Shown here in pieces: positions 13,056-23,406 of a stretch of 64,000 bases of DNA (position 1 is its first letter; every line of letters begins with the position of its first letter). This DNA is from Prunella strophiata (lineage: Eukaryota; Chordata; Aves; Passeriformes; Prunellidae). Made by a program: the position numbers and the translations under genes. The notes below the pieces were generated by a model. That model was not told where the DNA came from. It saw only the letters and a program-made list of their open reading frames with translations, and searched no databases. The stretch is from the NCBI GenBank assembly GCA_036583965.1, contig JAZBQD010000014.1, positions 52,953,626 to 53,017,625 on the forward strand, in the 5' to 3' direction.

Positions 13056-13640
13056 TCATAGAATCATAAAATGGACCCCTAAGGGTCATCTAGTTCTGAT
13101 GCTACTGCCATGGGCAGGACACATTTCACTAGACCAGATTGTTTACAGCTCCATCCAATCTGGTCTTGAACACTTTCAGGGATGGGGCACCCACAACTTT
13201 TCTGCACAACTTGTTCCAGTGCCTCACCACAATCACAGTACAGAATTACTTCCCAGTATCAAATCTCACTTTACTGTCTTTCAGTTTGAGGCCATTCCCC
13301 ATGTCCTGTCACTACATGCTCTTGTAAAAAGTCCCTCTCCAGCTTTTTCACAGGCTCCCTTCACTTACTGGAAGATAAATTAGGTCACTCTGAAGCCTTC
13401 TCTTTTCCAGGCTGAACAACCCCAAATTCTCCCAGGCTTTCCTCACAGGAGAGGTGCTCCAGCCATCTAACCATTGTGGTGGCCTCCTCTGGACTCACTC
13501 CAACAGGTCAATGTCCAGAGCTGGATGCAGCACTGCACATGGGATCTCACCAGAGTGGACCAGAGGGCTTGAATCCCCTCCCTCATCCTGCTAGCCACAC
13601 TGCTTTTGATGTAGCCCAGGATAAAGTTGGCTTTCTAGGC
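13056..13640 (-). mobile_element. CR1 LINE, 5'-truncated (minus strand)
   Basis: The plus strand opens with TTCATAGAATCATAAAATGG, the reverse complement of the CR1 3' terminus with its ATTCTATGA-type short repeat. The conserved CR1 tail and the C-terminal end of the ORF2 reverse transcriptase gene follow in antisense. Recognisable blocks include 'ccatccaatctggtcttgaa', 'ttccagtgcctcaccac' and 'tggcctcctctggactc'. Similarity ends near 13640. The 5' truncation is typical of CR1 retroposition, and no intact protein remains. It lies about 180 bp from the solo LTR, making a small repeat cluster. Confidence 0.92.
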
Positions 13641-16600
13641 ATAGAGTTGGCTTAATTGACATAAGATGCTATCACACAAATCTGAAATGATTTCCCATTT
13701 ATTACATTGTTTATTGCTATTGCTCGGAACCATAGTTCTCTGCAAGGAGTCCCCAGTCAGTCTTTAAACATAAAAATGTAAAAATATCCACTATCATTCC
13801 AGTATGGCAAACCTGTATCTACAAGATTTTGTACAGAATCTTAGTTATAGTAATTAATATTTTTACAAAGACAATGAAAATGATGTGCTTTGACAGAGCT
13901 GGAGTTTGGCTGTGAAAAACCACTCCTCACAGATTTATTGGTCCATAAAAATTACAGGCATAAAACCAGCCTTTGGATTTTTATGAAATCTGTTAAAAAA
14001 TCTAGCAATATAAAAATGTGTTATAATTTGTGGCATCCCCTAAGTTACCAAAAAGGACTGAATCAGGGCAAATCAGTTCAAATTTAAACATACTGTCTAC
14101 CTTCTGCCAGAAGATAAAATCATGCTTGAGTGCCACAGCCTCATTTTATAGCTTATGCCTGAAGATAAATTTTATGGTTCAGATAAGGCCTTTTGAAAAT
14201 AGACATTTATGACTCTTTAATAAAAGAGGACTCTTCACTGGGCACCACTGTAATAAAATTGTATCTCTGCAAAACAGATGATAGTGTCACTTTGACTTTT
14301 ACCATGCAACAGAGGGCTGCTTCAAAGCCTAGCCACAAACCATACACAAAAATGCTCCAGTTTGGATCAGCAAATGTTTGGGTTATTCTTTCTGTGGAAA
14401 CTGTACATTCTCTTTAAGGCCAGTTGTCCTAAAATTAAAAGTGAAATTTTGACATTGGAAGGTTTTGGTTTTAGAGAACTTATGAGCTATGCATGGTTTG
14501 ACTAGATTCCAGTTCTCCAATCTACACGGAGCTCCCAAAGGCAATGATGGGCCATTGTTAAACATTTTATCACAATCTGAAGGTACTGCTCCTACTAAAT
14601 GCACAAGGGCAAGGGAGAGAGACTTTGATGATTCAGTCTGTTTAGCTGTAGCTTCACTGCATGGCTCTGGTTTGTCTCTCTCCTATCTGCTTTAGCAAGG
14701 ACACAGCCCAGGCATAGCTCTGGGGACAGTTCACTTAAAGCTCTTTTCCCCAAAATATATGGAACTATCCTGTCTCCCTTCTCCTCTACAGTCATTCCAT
14801 AATACATCAGCACTTTTGCCCTCCACTCACTGCTGCAGTATATCCCTGGGCATGCAATACACACACTACATCCGTCGCTATCAGAACACCCTGATGGACT
14901 GCAAAATGCAGGATTTTCAACACTTTCAACTGAAAGCAGCAGATCATGTAGTAGCAGCATTTTTGAGGCACCAAGGTATGACCGAGGCACAAGAATACCT
15001 GCTCTGAAGGGAGCTAACCTTTACTGGTGTGGCCACAAGCCAGTCTACACTGCTCAGAGGCTTCTACTCAGCCACAGTGAACAGAAAGCAAACTGCAAGC
15101 AAGCTGAACAGTGCCAAGGCATTGGCTGAGAAGTAACATCTATCAGTCCTACTGTCTGGTGTTTACTAGCCCCCTGCCTGGCCCACTTTTGCCCCATGAC
15201 CTTTTAACCAGCACTGCTTCAGAAGGTGGCCAGGAGTGGTTTGAGGGATAACACGAGGTCAGAGACTGGCTGCAACACAAGGTATAGTGAAAACCGTGCT
15301 GTGGAAAGGATCCAGCTGTGCTGCTGTAAGCAAGCCAGGCCATCCCATCCCATTTGTTTGCATGGTCAGAAAACACACCCCAGTCATCCAGCTGCGGCCA
15401 GTATTTCATTGTAATCAACATCATGCTTTGCTACACAAATGTGAAAGGAAAACACAACAAAGCTGTTTAAACATGGTAGGGTTCTCCTTTGCTGTAATGT
15501 CCTTTTGTAACTCTGTGACCTAATTGGCTGAATTCAATATGATTTTAGTGCTGTTAAACAGAGCCCAGTTTCAATCCCAAGAAAAGTTCCAACATTTTAA
15601 TATTGTTTTTATTACACATGAAGAAAAAACGAGAGCACGTAGTATTCCAGAAAACAAGATGTTCCCACAAATTTTAATTAAAAATCTCAACGTTTTCCTG
15701 CTGTTTTTAAAATCTAAATGAAATGTTATCATAGACCACAATCAAAAAAATCCACTTTGGTTTACTGAAGTGAGCCCAAATGATTCATTTTATGGTCTTC
15801 ACCTCCCATCATACACCCAGCATAACAAAGTAATGTGACTATGCAGAGTTCTCAAAAGAAAACATGTATTTACAATGAAAGATGTAGGGATTGAGAAGCC
15901 TCTAATCTACGACTGGGGCAAAAATTTTGATGATGATGGGTTCCATCTGATCAGGTGTAGACATCTACTGCTGAGCTGGTTGTCTGCTCTCTTATTAGAG
16001 CGACTGGAAGGAAACAGGCACTGTTTGGAAAGTGAACACAGGTTCAGTTTCTGAATGTAACTTAACCACACAGACTGAGCTAATGATATAATTCTAGGTA
16101 ATTTTAATGAGTAGAAACAGGCCTTTTGGAGTGAAATCCTTTGCCAGTATTAACTTCAGATTGAGACAGAAAAGGACACAGAGGCAGGCACAAAACATAT
16201 TTAATTTGCATTTCATATTTTTCCATACGTGGGTAAATTTCTGTCAGGTATTTTACTTTCCATACTGCCCATGACAGAGACATTCTTTGCAAACTCCTCC
16301 AGCACCGGAGTCTGAAGCAGCTCAGAAAGCCTGTGAATGATGTCTGTGGCATCTCTGCAGTTAATCAGTGTCAGTAATGATAGACAATGACAATGAAGTA
16401 AAAGGCAGAAAGAGCTTTTCTGAATGCCAGGAGGTAATGAAGCTTTTGAACTCATGCATGTGGCATCAGATCACTCTGTGCTGCAGTTATTAGAACAGTC
16501 TGGTGGATAAGTTAATCAGGCACATCTTTAAACACCACAAGTGAACAGTCATAGATTCTGAACAACAAGGATTTTCTTTGTACTTGCTGTAGGTTTGACT

Positions 16601-19600
16601 TGTTTGCAGGACTCACCAAGAAGAAATGCAATTATTGTTTTCATTTCTGAAGACCTCAGAGTTAGGAATGCCTTGCCAATGTCTCCTGGACAATGGAAGA
16701 ATCTCTGTAAGCTTGCTCTCAGCTTCTGATTGCTACAGCTTTTTAGAAAATCAGAGGGTAAGCCCATCACTCCACCCAACCCAAACTTTCTGTACCCTAT
16801 TCTGTTGTCCCAGAATGGAGGTGGGAGGAAGAGCATCCCATCAGCCTAAAGATAGATAGTTGCTGTGATAAATGAAAATCCCTTCTCTACTAATCTTTGC
16901 TATCTTAACTGTCATCAGCAAAACTGATAGGTAGAACTACACAGGCTTTATAAAGAGCTTTTTATGTCTGAAAGACATCATCTAATACTGTGTGACATAT
17001 TGCAACTCTTTGACTACTGTCTGGAGATGTAAGAAGCACTGAAGCAGCCTGTTCCTAAATTGCATCATGCTATGATAGCAGATCCTGACTGACTGGACAA
17101 GATATTAAAAATCCACTCTGTTGAAAGAGAATGGAGAATCTTGGATAACCTATAAAAAATCAGTTATGTTTCTGCCCAGAACTATTCTTCCCATACTTCC
17201 CATATAGGAATAGTCGCATCAAATTTATGTATCCATGTTTTGACTTTTGGATTCTGTGTTTTGGCTTTCTCTGTGAGTGTTGTTATTGGCCACGATGGAG
17301 GCAGAGAGGTATGTGAAGCTCCAATACTAATCTCCAATTATTTAAAAACTCTCCAAAAGAATCTTAGGTTGCATAAAGAGCTCTTATGAGATGGTCAAGG
17401 TGGACTTAGTTGTGAATCTAAGAGTATTTTTTGCATTTTTAATGGACCATTTTCTGTTGATGTTACCATATTTACACTTCTTTTGTATGCAACAAATCAA
17501 AGCATCAGAGATGTTGCAGCAGTGTCAATGAAAAAAAGACATTTGAAAAAAAAAATATCTCTGATGACACTTTAATTACAGAAGCCTCTGAATTTAATAA
17601 TTTAATTTAATAGGCAGGCACAGATAGTTACACAGTCACACTGCTGTGTCTTGAATAAACACACCAAAGAGGCCAGGTATGAGTGCCATGCATATGTCCA
17701 AGAGTTCATGTACAGTTCCACACACAGTTAAAATGGCTTCTCTACTTCTAAAGCTGCTTTCCTCTTACAATCTCATTGTTATCTTGCAGCCCAGTGTGAT
17801 GGTAGCTCTGGTATTGTCACACATGTAACCTTTTTGCCAGGGACTGACTGGCAGTCACTGGTCCAAGCTCAGACCCGGGGGTCCCTCATAAATAAGCACA
17901 GACATACACTGTTTGGCACTTCCATGCAAAATGGTCAGAAAATTAAATTTAGTACAACAAACCAAAGTCTCTAGGCTTTGAAGAAAAGGTTTTTCCTCAG
18001 TCATAAGCAATGCACAGTACAAATGAGTGTAAAATAAGGGAACATGGGAGGAGAGAAACAAAATACGTCACAAATATACCCAAAGGCAAATTACCACCCC
18101 AGAACATACCACTGCCAGGATAAATCCAAGTTTCTCCCCTGTCAGTGTGGAAGCAGAACAGTGATTCACCTCAGACAACCACAGCAGCCACTACCTTGTT
18201 TGCCAGTTGTACTCTTGAAGCATATTTTGCAGCTCACGTCTGAAAATGAAGATCTGTATTTTCTTGAACAATAACTCTTTGAAATTATTTTTCTCTAAGC
18301 CAGTTGCCAGTGGATAAGCAAAGCCATTCTCACCCGTGATACAACACCTGAATGGAGGGCAAGTCACTTTATCAAATTGTTGGTATTTTATACAACAAAG
18401 AGTTTGAAAGAAAATAATGCAAAAAGAAGAGCAAAAAGATACATTTGATGCATGACACAGCTTCTCAATTCGACTTTTTCCACTGCAAATGATAAAAGAC
18501 AATCCCATTCATAGGAGCTATTGACTAGTAATTTTTCCATGGTAGAGTCTGTGCAGTATTGCTCTGTTGTCTGTCCAATATAGAATGGGCTGTCTTTGCT
18601 GGGCTCCCAGGAACTGAGGATTAACTTCAACTGTGGCAGTCTTAGCTCATGTACAGGAATTTAAGGGGCAGTGGAACTCCCTTTTAAAGTTTTTACTTTA
18701 CATGGTGACTAGAAATTACCTGGCCAACTTCATAGCCAACCCAGAAAGAACGTAAACTTGCGAGTTCCTCCTTTGCAATTCAGTGTCAATTTCGTTCTGT
18801 ATCTTCCTGTATAGGGGAGGTTTTGAAATGTCTTATGCACCACAAGGTGCTCATATGATTTGGAAATCCCTGATCAGAGGCCAGTCTGAGCTGTCTCCCC
18901 CACTTCTCCCAGCCTCTCACACATATTCCAAGGCTCTACTCAGAACAGTTATTTTTGGCTGTTTCAGAAAGCTGTGTTGTTTATTCCAAGAACCCGTCTG
19001 AAGAATTTACACATCGGAGCCCACATTGCCAAGAATATGGAAATTATAACTGCAATACAAAGGACAGTTAATAGACCCAAGACATGATCCTAATGAAATG
19101 AATGCTTATTTCTGTCCACTCTAGGAAGCAGGAGATCTTTATGTGTGCTAATGTATAAGAAAAAAAATTCTTGCTGCTCAAAATGGTGGCATAATTATTT
19201 TAATAGGATAATAACTAGATGAAGACACATTCAGATGATGTCAGTGAGATCTTTTACAAGCGGAAGTGCAGAAACTGCACCTGTGAATGGGAAGACAGTG
19301 TTCTTGTGACTTGTCCATAAACTGAGGACATGGTCCTGCAGCAGCTGAAATGGCAGGAATTGGCTTTAATGGGACTATGGCTCTAGCTTTGTTTGTGGAA
19401 ATTTGTTGAGATTGCACACGAGAATTAGTATCCCAAGCTGATAATAGTTCTTTTCCACCAATGCAAGGCACATTTCAGGATTGATATCTTGCCAGACTTG
19501 CTGTGAAATTAAAGTTGTGGTGAAGCAGTACAATGAGAAGCATCAAACAGTGTGATGTGCAAGAGTGTGAATCGCTGCAGAAGTACGGTACTAGTGTTTG

Positions 19601-19744
19601 GTGTTGGACAGGAAGGTGGGCTGGATTCAGAATTCTGGCCATTACTTAGTTTATGACCTAGAAGGGGACACTCAGTTCTTTTGCTTGTTACCGCGTGTAC
19701 AAATGACGCCAAATTGTTATTAACTTCTTGCTTGTACACCAAGG

Positions 19745-19748
<4 letters not shown>
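13641..19748. other. Unique non-coding sequence, one exon-like segment
   Basis: About 6 kb without a recognised repeat. Most open frames are short and overlap. The only stretch that looks coding to me is on the minus strand near 16257-16354, listed separately. A frame at 14759-15007 (plus) also has a plausible amino-acid mix, but no supporting splice context or family match, so I do not call it. Confidence 0.5.
16257..16354 (-). other. Possible coding exon (98 bp), unassigned
   Basis: On the minus strand a CTGCAG acceptor (AG at 16356-16355) is followed by an open frame reading DATDIIHRLSELLQTPVLEE and onward. A GTAAAA donor follows the exon end at 16257, or alternatively a GTATGG donor after 16266. 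Third positions are relatively G/C-rich and the peptide is amphipathic and well mixed, unlike the surrounding AT-rich frames. It retains a CpG. I do not recognise the protein. The acceptor's pyrimidine tract is weak and no adjoining exon can be joined in phase with certainty, so a chance open frame remains quite possible. Confidence 0.25.

Positions 19749-19791
<43 letters not shown>
19749..19791 (+). repeat. Poly-A run, 43 bases
   Basis: An uninterrupted A run immediately left of the CpG island. It could be a retroposed tail or a mononucleotide microsatellite. Long dA:dT tracts beside promoters exclude nucleosomes, which would suit the island next to it, but that is inference. Confidence 0.9.
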
Positions 19792-19794
<3 letters not shown>

Positions 19795-19844
19795 GCCCCT
19801 TATGCAAATAATGATTAGCGCAGTTCAGGGACCAGACGCTCCTT

Positions 19845-20545
19845 CCTGAGTCAGCCGCTTCTCCAGACCACCCCCGCGCCTCCAGACACAGAAACTCCCC
19901 GTGCCGAAACGCACAAATCCGTGCGGAGTTTCCTCCCTGAGACGAACCTCGACTCCTGCAACCCGCTACGACTTGCTCAGTGCCACCTGGGAATGAATGC
20001 TCTGAAACGGCATTGCTGGCATTCCAGCCCAGGAAAGGGAACCCCAGGTCCCGGTACCGAGAAGGCTCGTTGCCCTGCCCGCCTGCCCGCACCAGCCGCC
20101 GCTTTCTGCGGAAAGAACGCGGCTGTGGCTCAGCCAGACGGGCTCCTTTCCGCAGCGGGGCCGAAGCGGCCGGGGCCTGCTCGCAGCGAGCGCAGCCGTG
20201 AGGCGCCGCCGCCCCGGCCCCGCCGCGCCGCGGCCTGCGCGCTCCCCCTGCCGGGGGCGCCGGGCAGCGCCGCCCCGAGCCCGCCGTGCGGCCGCGGGCA
20301 GGCAGCGGGAGCGGCCTGGGGCGCGGCGGGGCTGGGCTGAGCCGTGCCGCTCTGCGGTTATACCATCGGTTAGCCTCGAATGCTGAACAGAAAGCGCTCT
20401 CCAGCCTCTCGGTGCTCACAGGGAGTGAGGCTTTCCAATGGGTTGTTAAATAAAGCTGAGCTGTGTAACAGTAGCAGAGTTCCCTCGTCGTTCTGAGCGT
20501 TCTGACATTACAGGACCGGCCGGCAGTATCCAGGGGCGGCCCGTG
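19845..20545. promoter_or_regulatory. CpG island, candidate promoter
   Basis: GC and CpG content jump far above the rest of the window. The densest part is at about 20070-20350, with many GCCGCC, CCGCG and GGGGC motifs of the Sp1/E2F kind. Flanking motifs are an octamer ATGCAAAT (19802-19809), an AP-1-like site TGAGTCAGC (19847-19855), and a CCAAT (20435-20439) just before TTAAATAAAG (20446-20455). In birds such islands usually mark transcription starts. Open frames of 243 codons (minus) and 139 codons (plus) cross it, but both begin at non-ATG codons and are rich in Arg, Pro and Ala, as expected from any GC-rich DNA, so I do not call a protein. A CpG-rich LTR is a less likely alternative, as no TG...CA ends with duplication were found. 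Direction of transcription is unresolved. Confidence 0.6.
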
Positions 20546-20869
20546 GGTTAGAGCAGGGCATCACTCCTGAAAAAGCAAGAATTCATTTCCATGCTGAGCT
20601 TTCCAGTGTCTGCCAGCTACAGTGGTCTGCCTCAGTGGTGACAGTGGAGGGCAATGTGAACACCAGCGAGGCCTTGCACTGGTTGTGCCATCATTGTCCG
20701 TGCTGCGGGCAAGGTGGGTCCCCTGCACCTGGGGACTGACTAGCTGGGTGACAGCACTGCCAACAGGACCTGGGGTACAATAAAAGTTATTATCCAGAAA
20801 TGCATCCTTTTGCAATGGTGTCCTGCAGCAGATTGAGGGAGATGTTACTTCTCCCAGCTTGGCTCAGCC
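20546..20869. other. Sequence between CpG island and CR1
   Basis: Moderately GC-rich DNA. On the plus strand it contains a good splice-donor-like AAG/GTGGGT (GT at 20714) and an AATAAA hexamer at about 20779. These would fit a short first exon or an early polyadenylated transcript from the island, but no transcript evidence is available. No repeat family is recognised. Confidence 0.35.
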
Positions 20870-21387
20870 CTGGCAAGACTGCAGTCAGGGTGCTCTGTCC
20901 AGGCCAGGGCTCTCCAGGACAAGAAGGACATTGACATACTGGAGTGAGTCTTGAAAAGGATCACTGAGATGATTAGGGGATTAGATCCAATCCTGATGTG
21001 TAAGGATAAGCTGAGAGAGATGGGACTGTTTAGACTACAGAAGAGAAAATTCAAGGGGTTATTATCAGTGTGTGCAAATATCTGAGCAGGGACACTAAAT
21101 GAGACTGAGCTTGCTACGTGGATCCAGTGAAAGTACAAGAGGGAATTGGCACAAACTGAAATATGAGAAATCCCACTTGAATGTAAGGAAAACTTTTAAA
21201 CTGTGAGGGTGCCAAACACAGGCACATGTTGCTGAGAGACCCTGCGAAGTTTCTGTCCTTGTAGATGCTTGAAACATGGCTGAACATCGTGTGTACGAAG
21301 CTGCTGTAGGTGACTGTGCTTTGAGCAGAGAGATTGGACCACATAATCTCTGAAGGTTCCTGCCAGCTTCAGTCATGTATCTTCCTT
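20870..21387 (+). mobile_element. CR1 LINE, 5'-truncated (plus strand)
   Basis: This carries the end of CR1 ORF2 and the 3' tail in sense orientation. Recognisable blocks, each diverged, include 'aagaaggacattgacatact', 'gataagctgagagagatggg', 'gcacaaactgaaatatgag' and 'aactgtgagggtgcc'. The element ends with the 'ggttcctgccagcttcag' tail typical of CR1 just before the terminal short repeat. Many substitutions and small indels have destroyed the frame. It is an old, inactive copy inserted beside the CpG island. The left end may extend slightly further. Confidence 0.85.
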
Positions 21388-22139
21388 TTAAAAGAAATGT
21401 AAAGAAGAAAAAGGCAGTAGGAGAGGAGATGATTTCTCTTGCTCTCTGTATGCTAAAGACTGAAGCAGATAAGAGTTTTTATTTTTTTTTTCTTTTGTTG
21501 TTGAATTGATTTAGATGAAAACATGAATAAGGACAGGAGGGGCACTGGTAAACAGAATACTTCTATTATTACTCAGTCAAAAGGATTGCAAGCCTGAGAG
21601 GGGGACTTTTTTCTTTTTTGTTTTTTTTTTTTTTTTCCCAGGCCTGTAAATCCATTTGGAATAACCTTGTGTTTTGGCTGGCTGCATTTTTCAGCAGGGA
21701 GATTAGCAATAAGAAGTTTATTTGTCATCTTCAGGCAGGTATAAGCCACCTTTACCATTGAAGTGGTATGTGTGGGCTTGTTCACTGTAAAGTTTTAAAA
21801 ATTAATTTTAGCTATATATTTTGAGTGCCACAGAAATGCAAATAAAGTTTTAAACTGTAGGTCTGAACATGGATTTAGAACATCTAGCAATACAGTGGCA
21901 CAGTCATTTGCTTCTGCAGTCCAGTGTCCAATTGGATGCTCCCTGAGGTTAACTGGAACATAGCAATCAGCCTCTCTTTGTTAAACTGCACAGTGTAGGA
22001 TCCTTACTCAAGGAAAATCTCAGCTTCAGGCTTTGTGTAACTATTAATCCTCTTTGTAGCTTTCCTGCAAATACTGTGTAGCTAGTAAATACAGAGGCCT
22101 GACTTTTGATCGTGTTTGTCTTTCAGGAGATATTCTGAA

Positions 22140-22187
22140 ATATGTATATATGATCTATAATATATGTGATCTATTTATAATATGATC
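22140..22187. repeat. AT-rich imperfect tandem repeat
   Basis: ATGATCTATAATAT-like units recur three times with variation (TATGATCTA, TGTGATCTA, TATGATCTA). It is a short decayed array. Confidence 0.6.
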
Positions 22188-23357
22188 TAATTAGGAAATG
22201 CATTGGACACATCCTGGTGTTAATCCCCATTCCTTAGTCAGAATGTCAGTGAAAAAAAGTGTCATGCTCAGTATTCTGTCTTTGCTGTGGACTAATACTG
22301 TCTGCTTATGAAACCATACTCTGTATACTCTTGCAGCCTGTAAAATGTGGGTCCATATCAGGCAGCGAGGCAGCAGAAGTTGCAGAGTTCCCCTGTTGAA
22401 GCAGCAGGAAGCATGCCCTTCATTTCTGGGTTGTGCACACTTGTGTTTCACAAAGTCAGGCTTCTGAAGGTTTTGATTTCTTCTTGCACATGAAGATGAA
22501 CTTTGCATGGTAAGCCAGCGGACTGCTTATGAGCTAGGGTTACAAAGTGGGCAACCAACATGTGTTAGAGTAGGTGTCTGCTACAGACAGGAAGAAGTAG
22601 ATGAGGTCTGCTAACTAAAAATGTAATAAAGGCACATAGAACAAGTAGAAGGATTGTGAGGTAATTCCTTCAAACCTTGAAGGAATGAAGACACTGTCTA
22701 TGTGTGTAGGAAATCAATGAGGAAAGTGGAAGCCCACCTGAAGTTGGCCCATTTCACATTAATTAAAACAAACCATAGAATGAAATAACTTAAATTTGAA
22801 AAGATGAAAATGTTTCTGAAATTCACTGTTTGGAGGATTTTCTGTATTTTCATCTACAGAGAACTATAGAGGGAAAACTGAAAAGAGAAGAGGTGAGACT
22901 TAGCTTTTCCCTTAGGTGAAAAAAAGATGGAAATGGCTTTTTCCTGATTTTCCCTAAGTTGTTTCTTAGACTAAAGCACCTTAAGAGTTTGTTTAAGCAT
23001 GAAGAAGCATGATTGCCCATGTCTGAAACAAAGTTGAAAACATTTGCAGGTCAAGAACCTCAAATTAAAATTTGTGGGAATTACAAAACTAATTAAGGAT
23101 ATTCTTAAACATACAGATTTTAGTCTGGTGTACTGTTTTAGGCTGGCAGCTGTTGGACTCAGGCACTACAAATGTTTACACTTCCTGACATAGTATCTCT
23201 TGAATTTTGTCAAAAGTACTTGAAATAAGTAGGATTATTCCCCAGAATCAGAGCATCTGCTCTTCTCTCTTCTCTGAATGTGTAAGTACACTTGTAACTC
23301 CATTCACAAGAAGCTTGGAAGTATTCAGATTTATTATTGAACAGGGCCAGTGGAAGT

Positions 23358-23406
23358 AAATATTCCAAGTAACAGGCTTGGATAAGAGCTATTACTTGGA
23401 ATATTT
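23358..23406. other. Perfect 15-bp inverted repeat (hairpin)
   Basis: AAATATTCCAAGTAA at 23358-23372 pairs perfectly with TTACTTGGAATATTT at 23392-23406 across a 19-base loop. Pairing does not extend beyond the arms, so the stem is shorter than a usual microRNA precursor. It could be a cruciform-prone site or a relic of transposon ends. Confidence 0.8.

Noticed and set aside
14759..15007. Coding exon on the plus strand (frame with YIRRYQNTLMD)
   Set aside because: The peptide looks plausible, but there is no clear acceptor or donor, no family match, and an equally long minus-strand frame overlaps it.
19921..20340. 139-codon plus-strand frame in the CpG island
   Set aside because: It begins at GTG, its composition is dictated by CpG content, and both strands are equally open, so there is no sign of a real protein.
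19688..20419. 243-codon minus-strand frame across the CpG island
   Set aside because: It starts at GTG, is rich in Arg/Pro/Ala from GC-rich DNA, runs into a poly-Phe encoded by the poly-A tract, and shows no domain.
20430..20512. Retroviral LTR end (CCAAT, AATAAA, ...ATTACA)
   Set aside because: No matching TG start or flanking duplication was found on the left, and the CpG island explains the region better.
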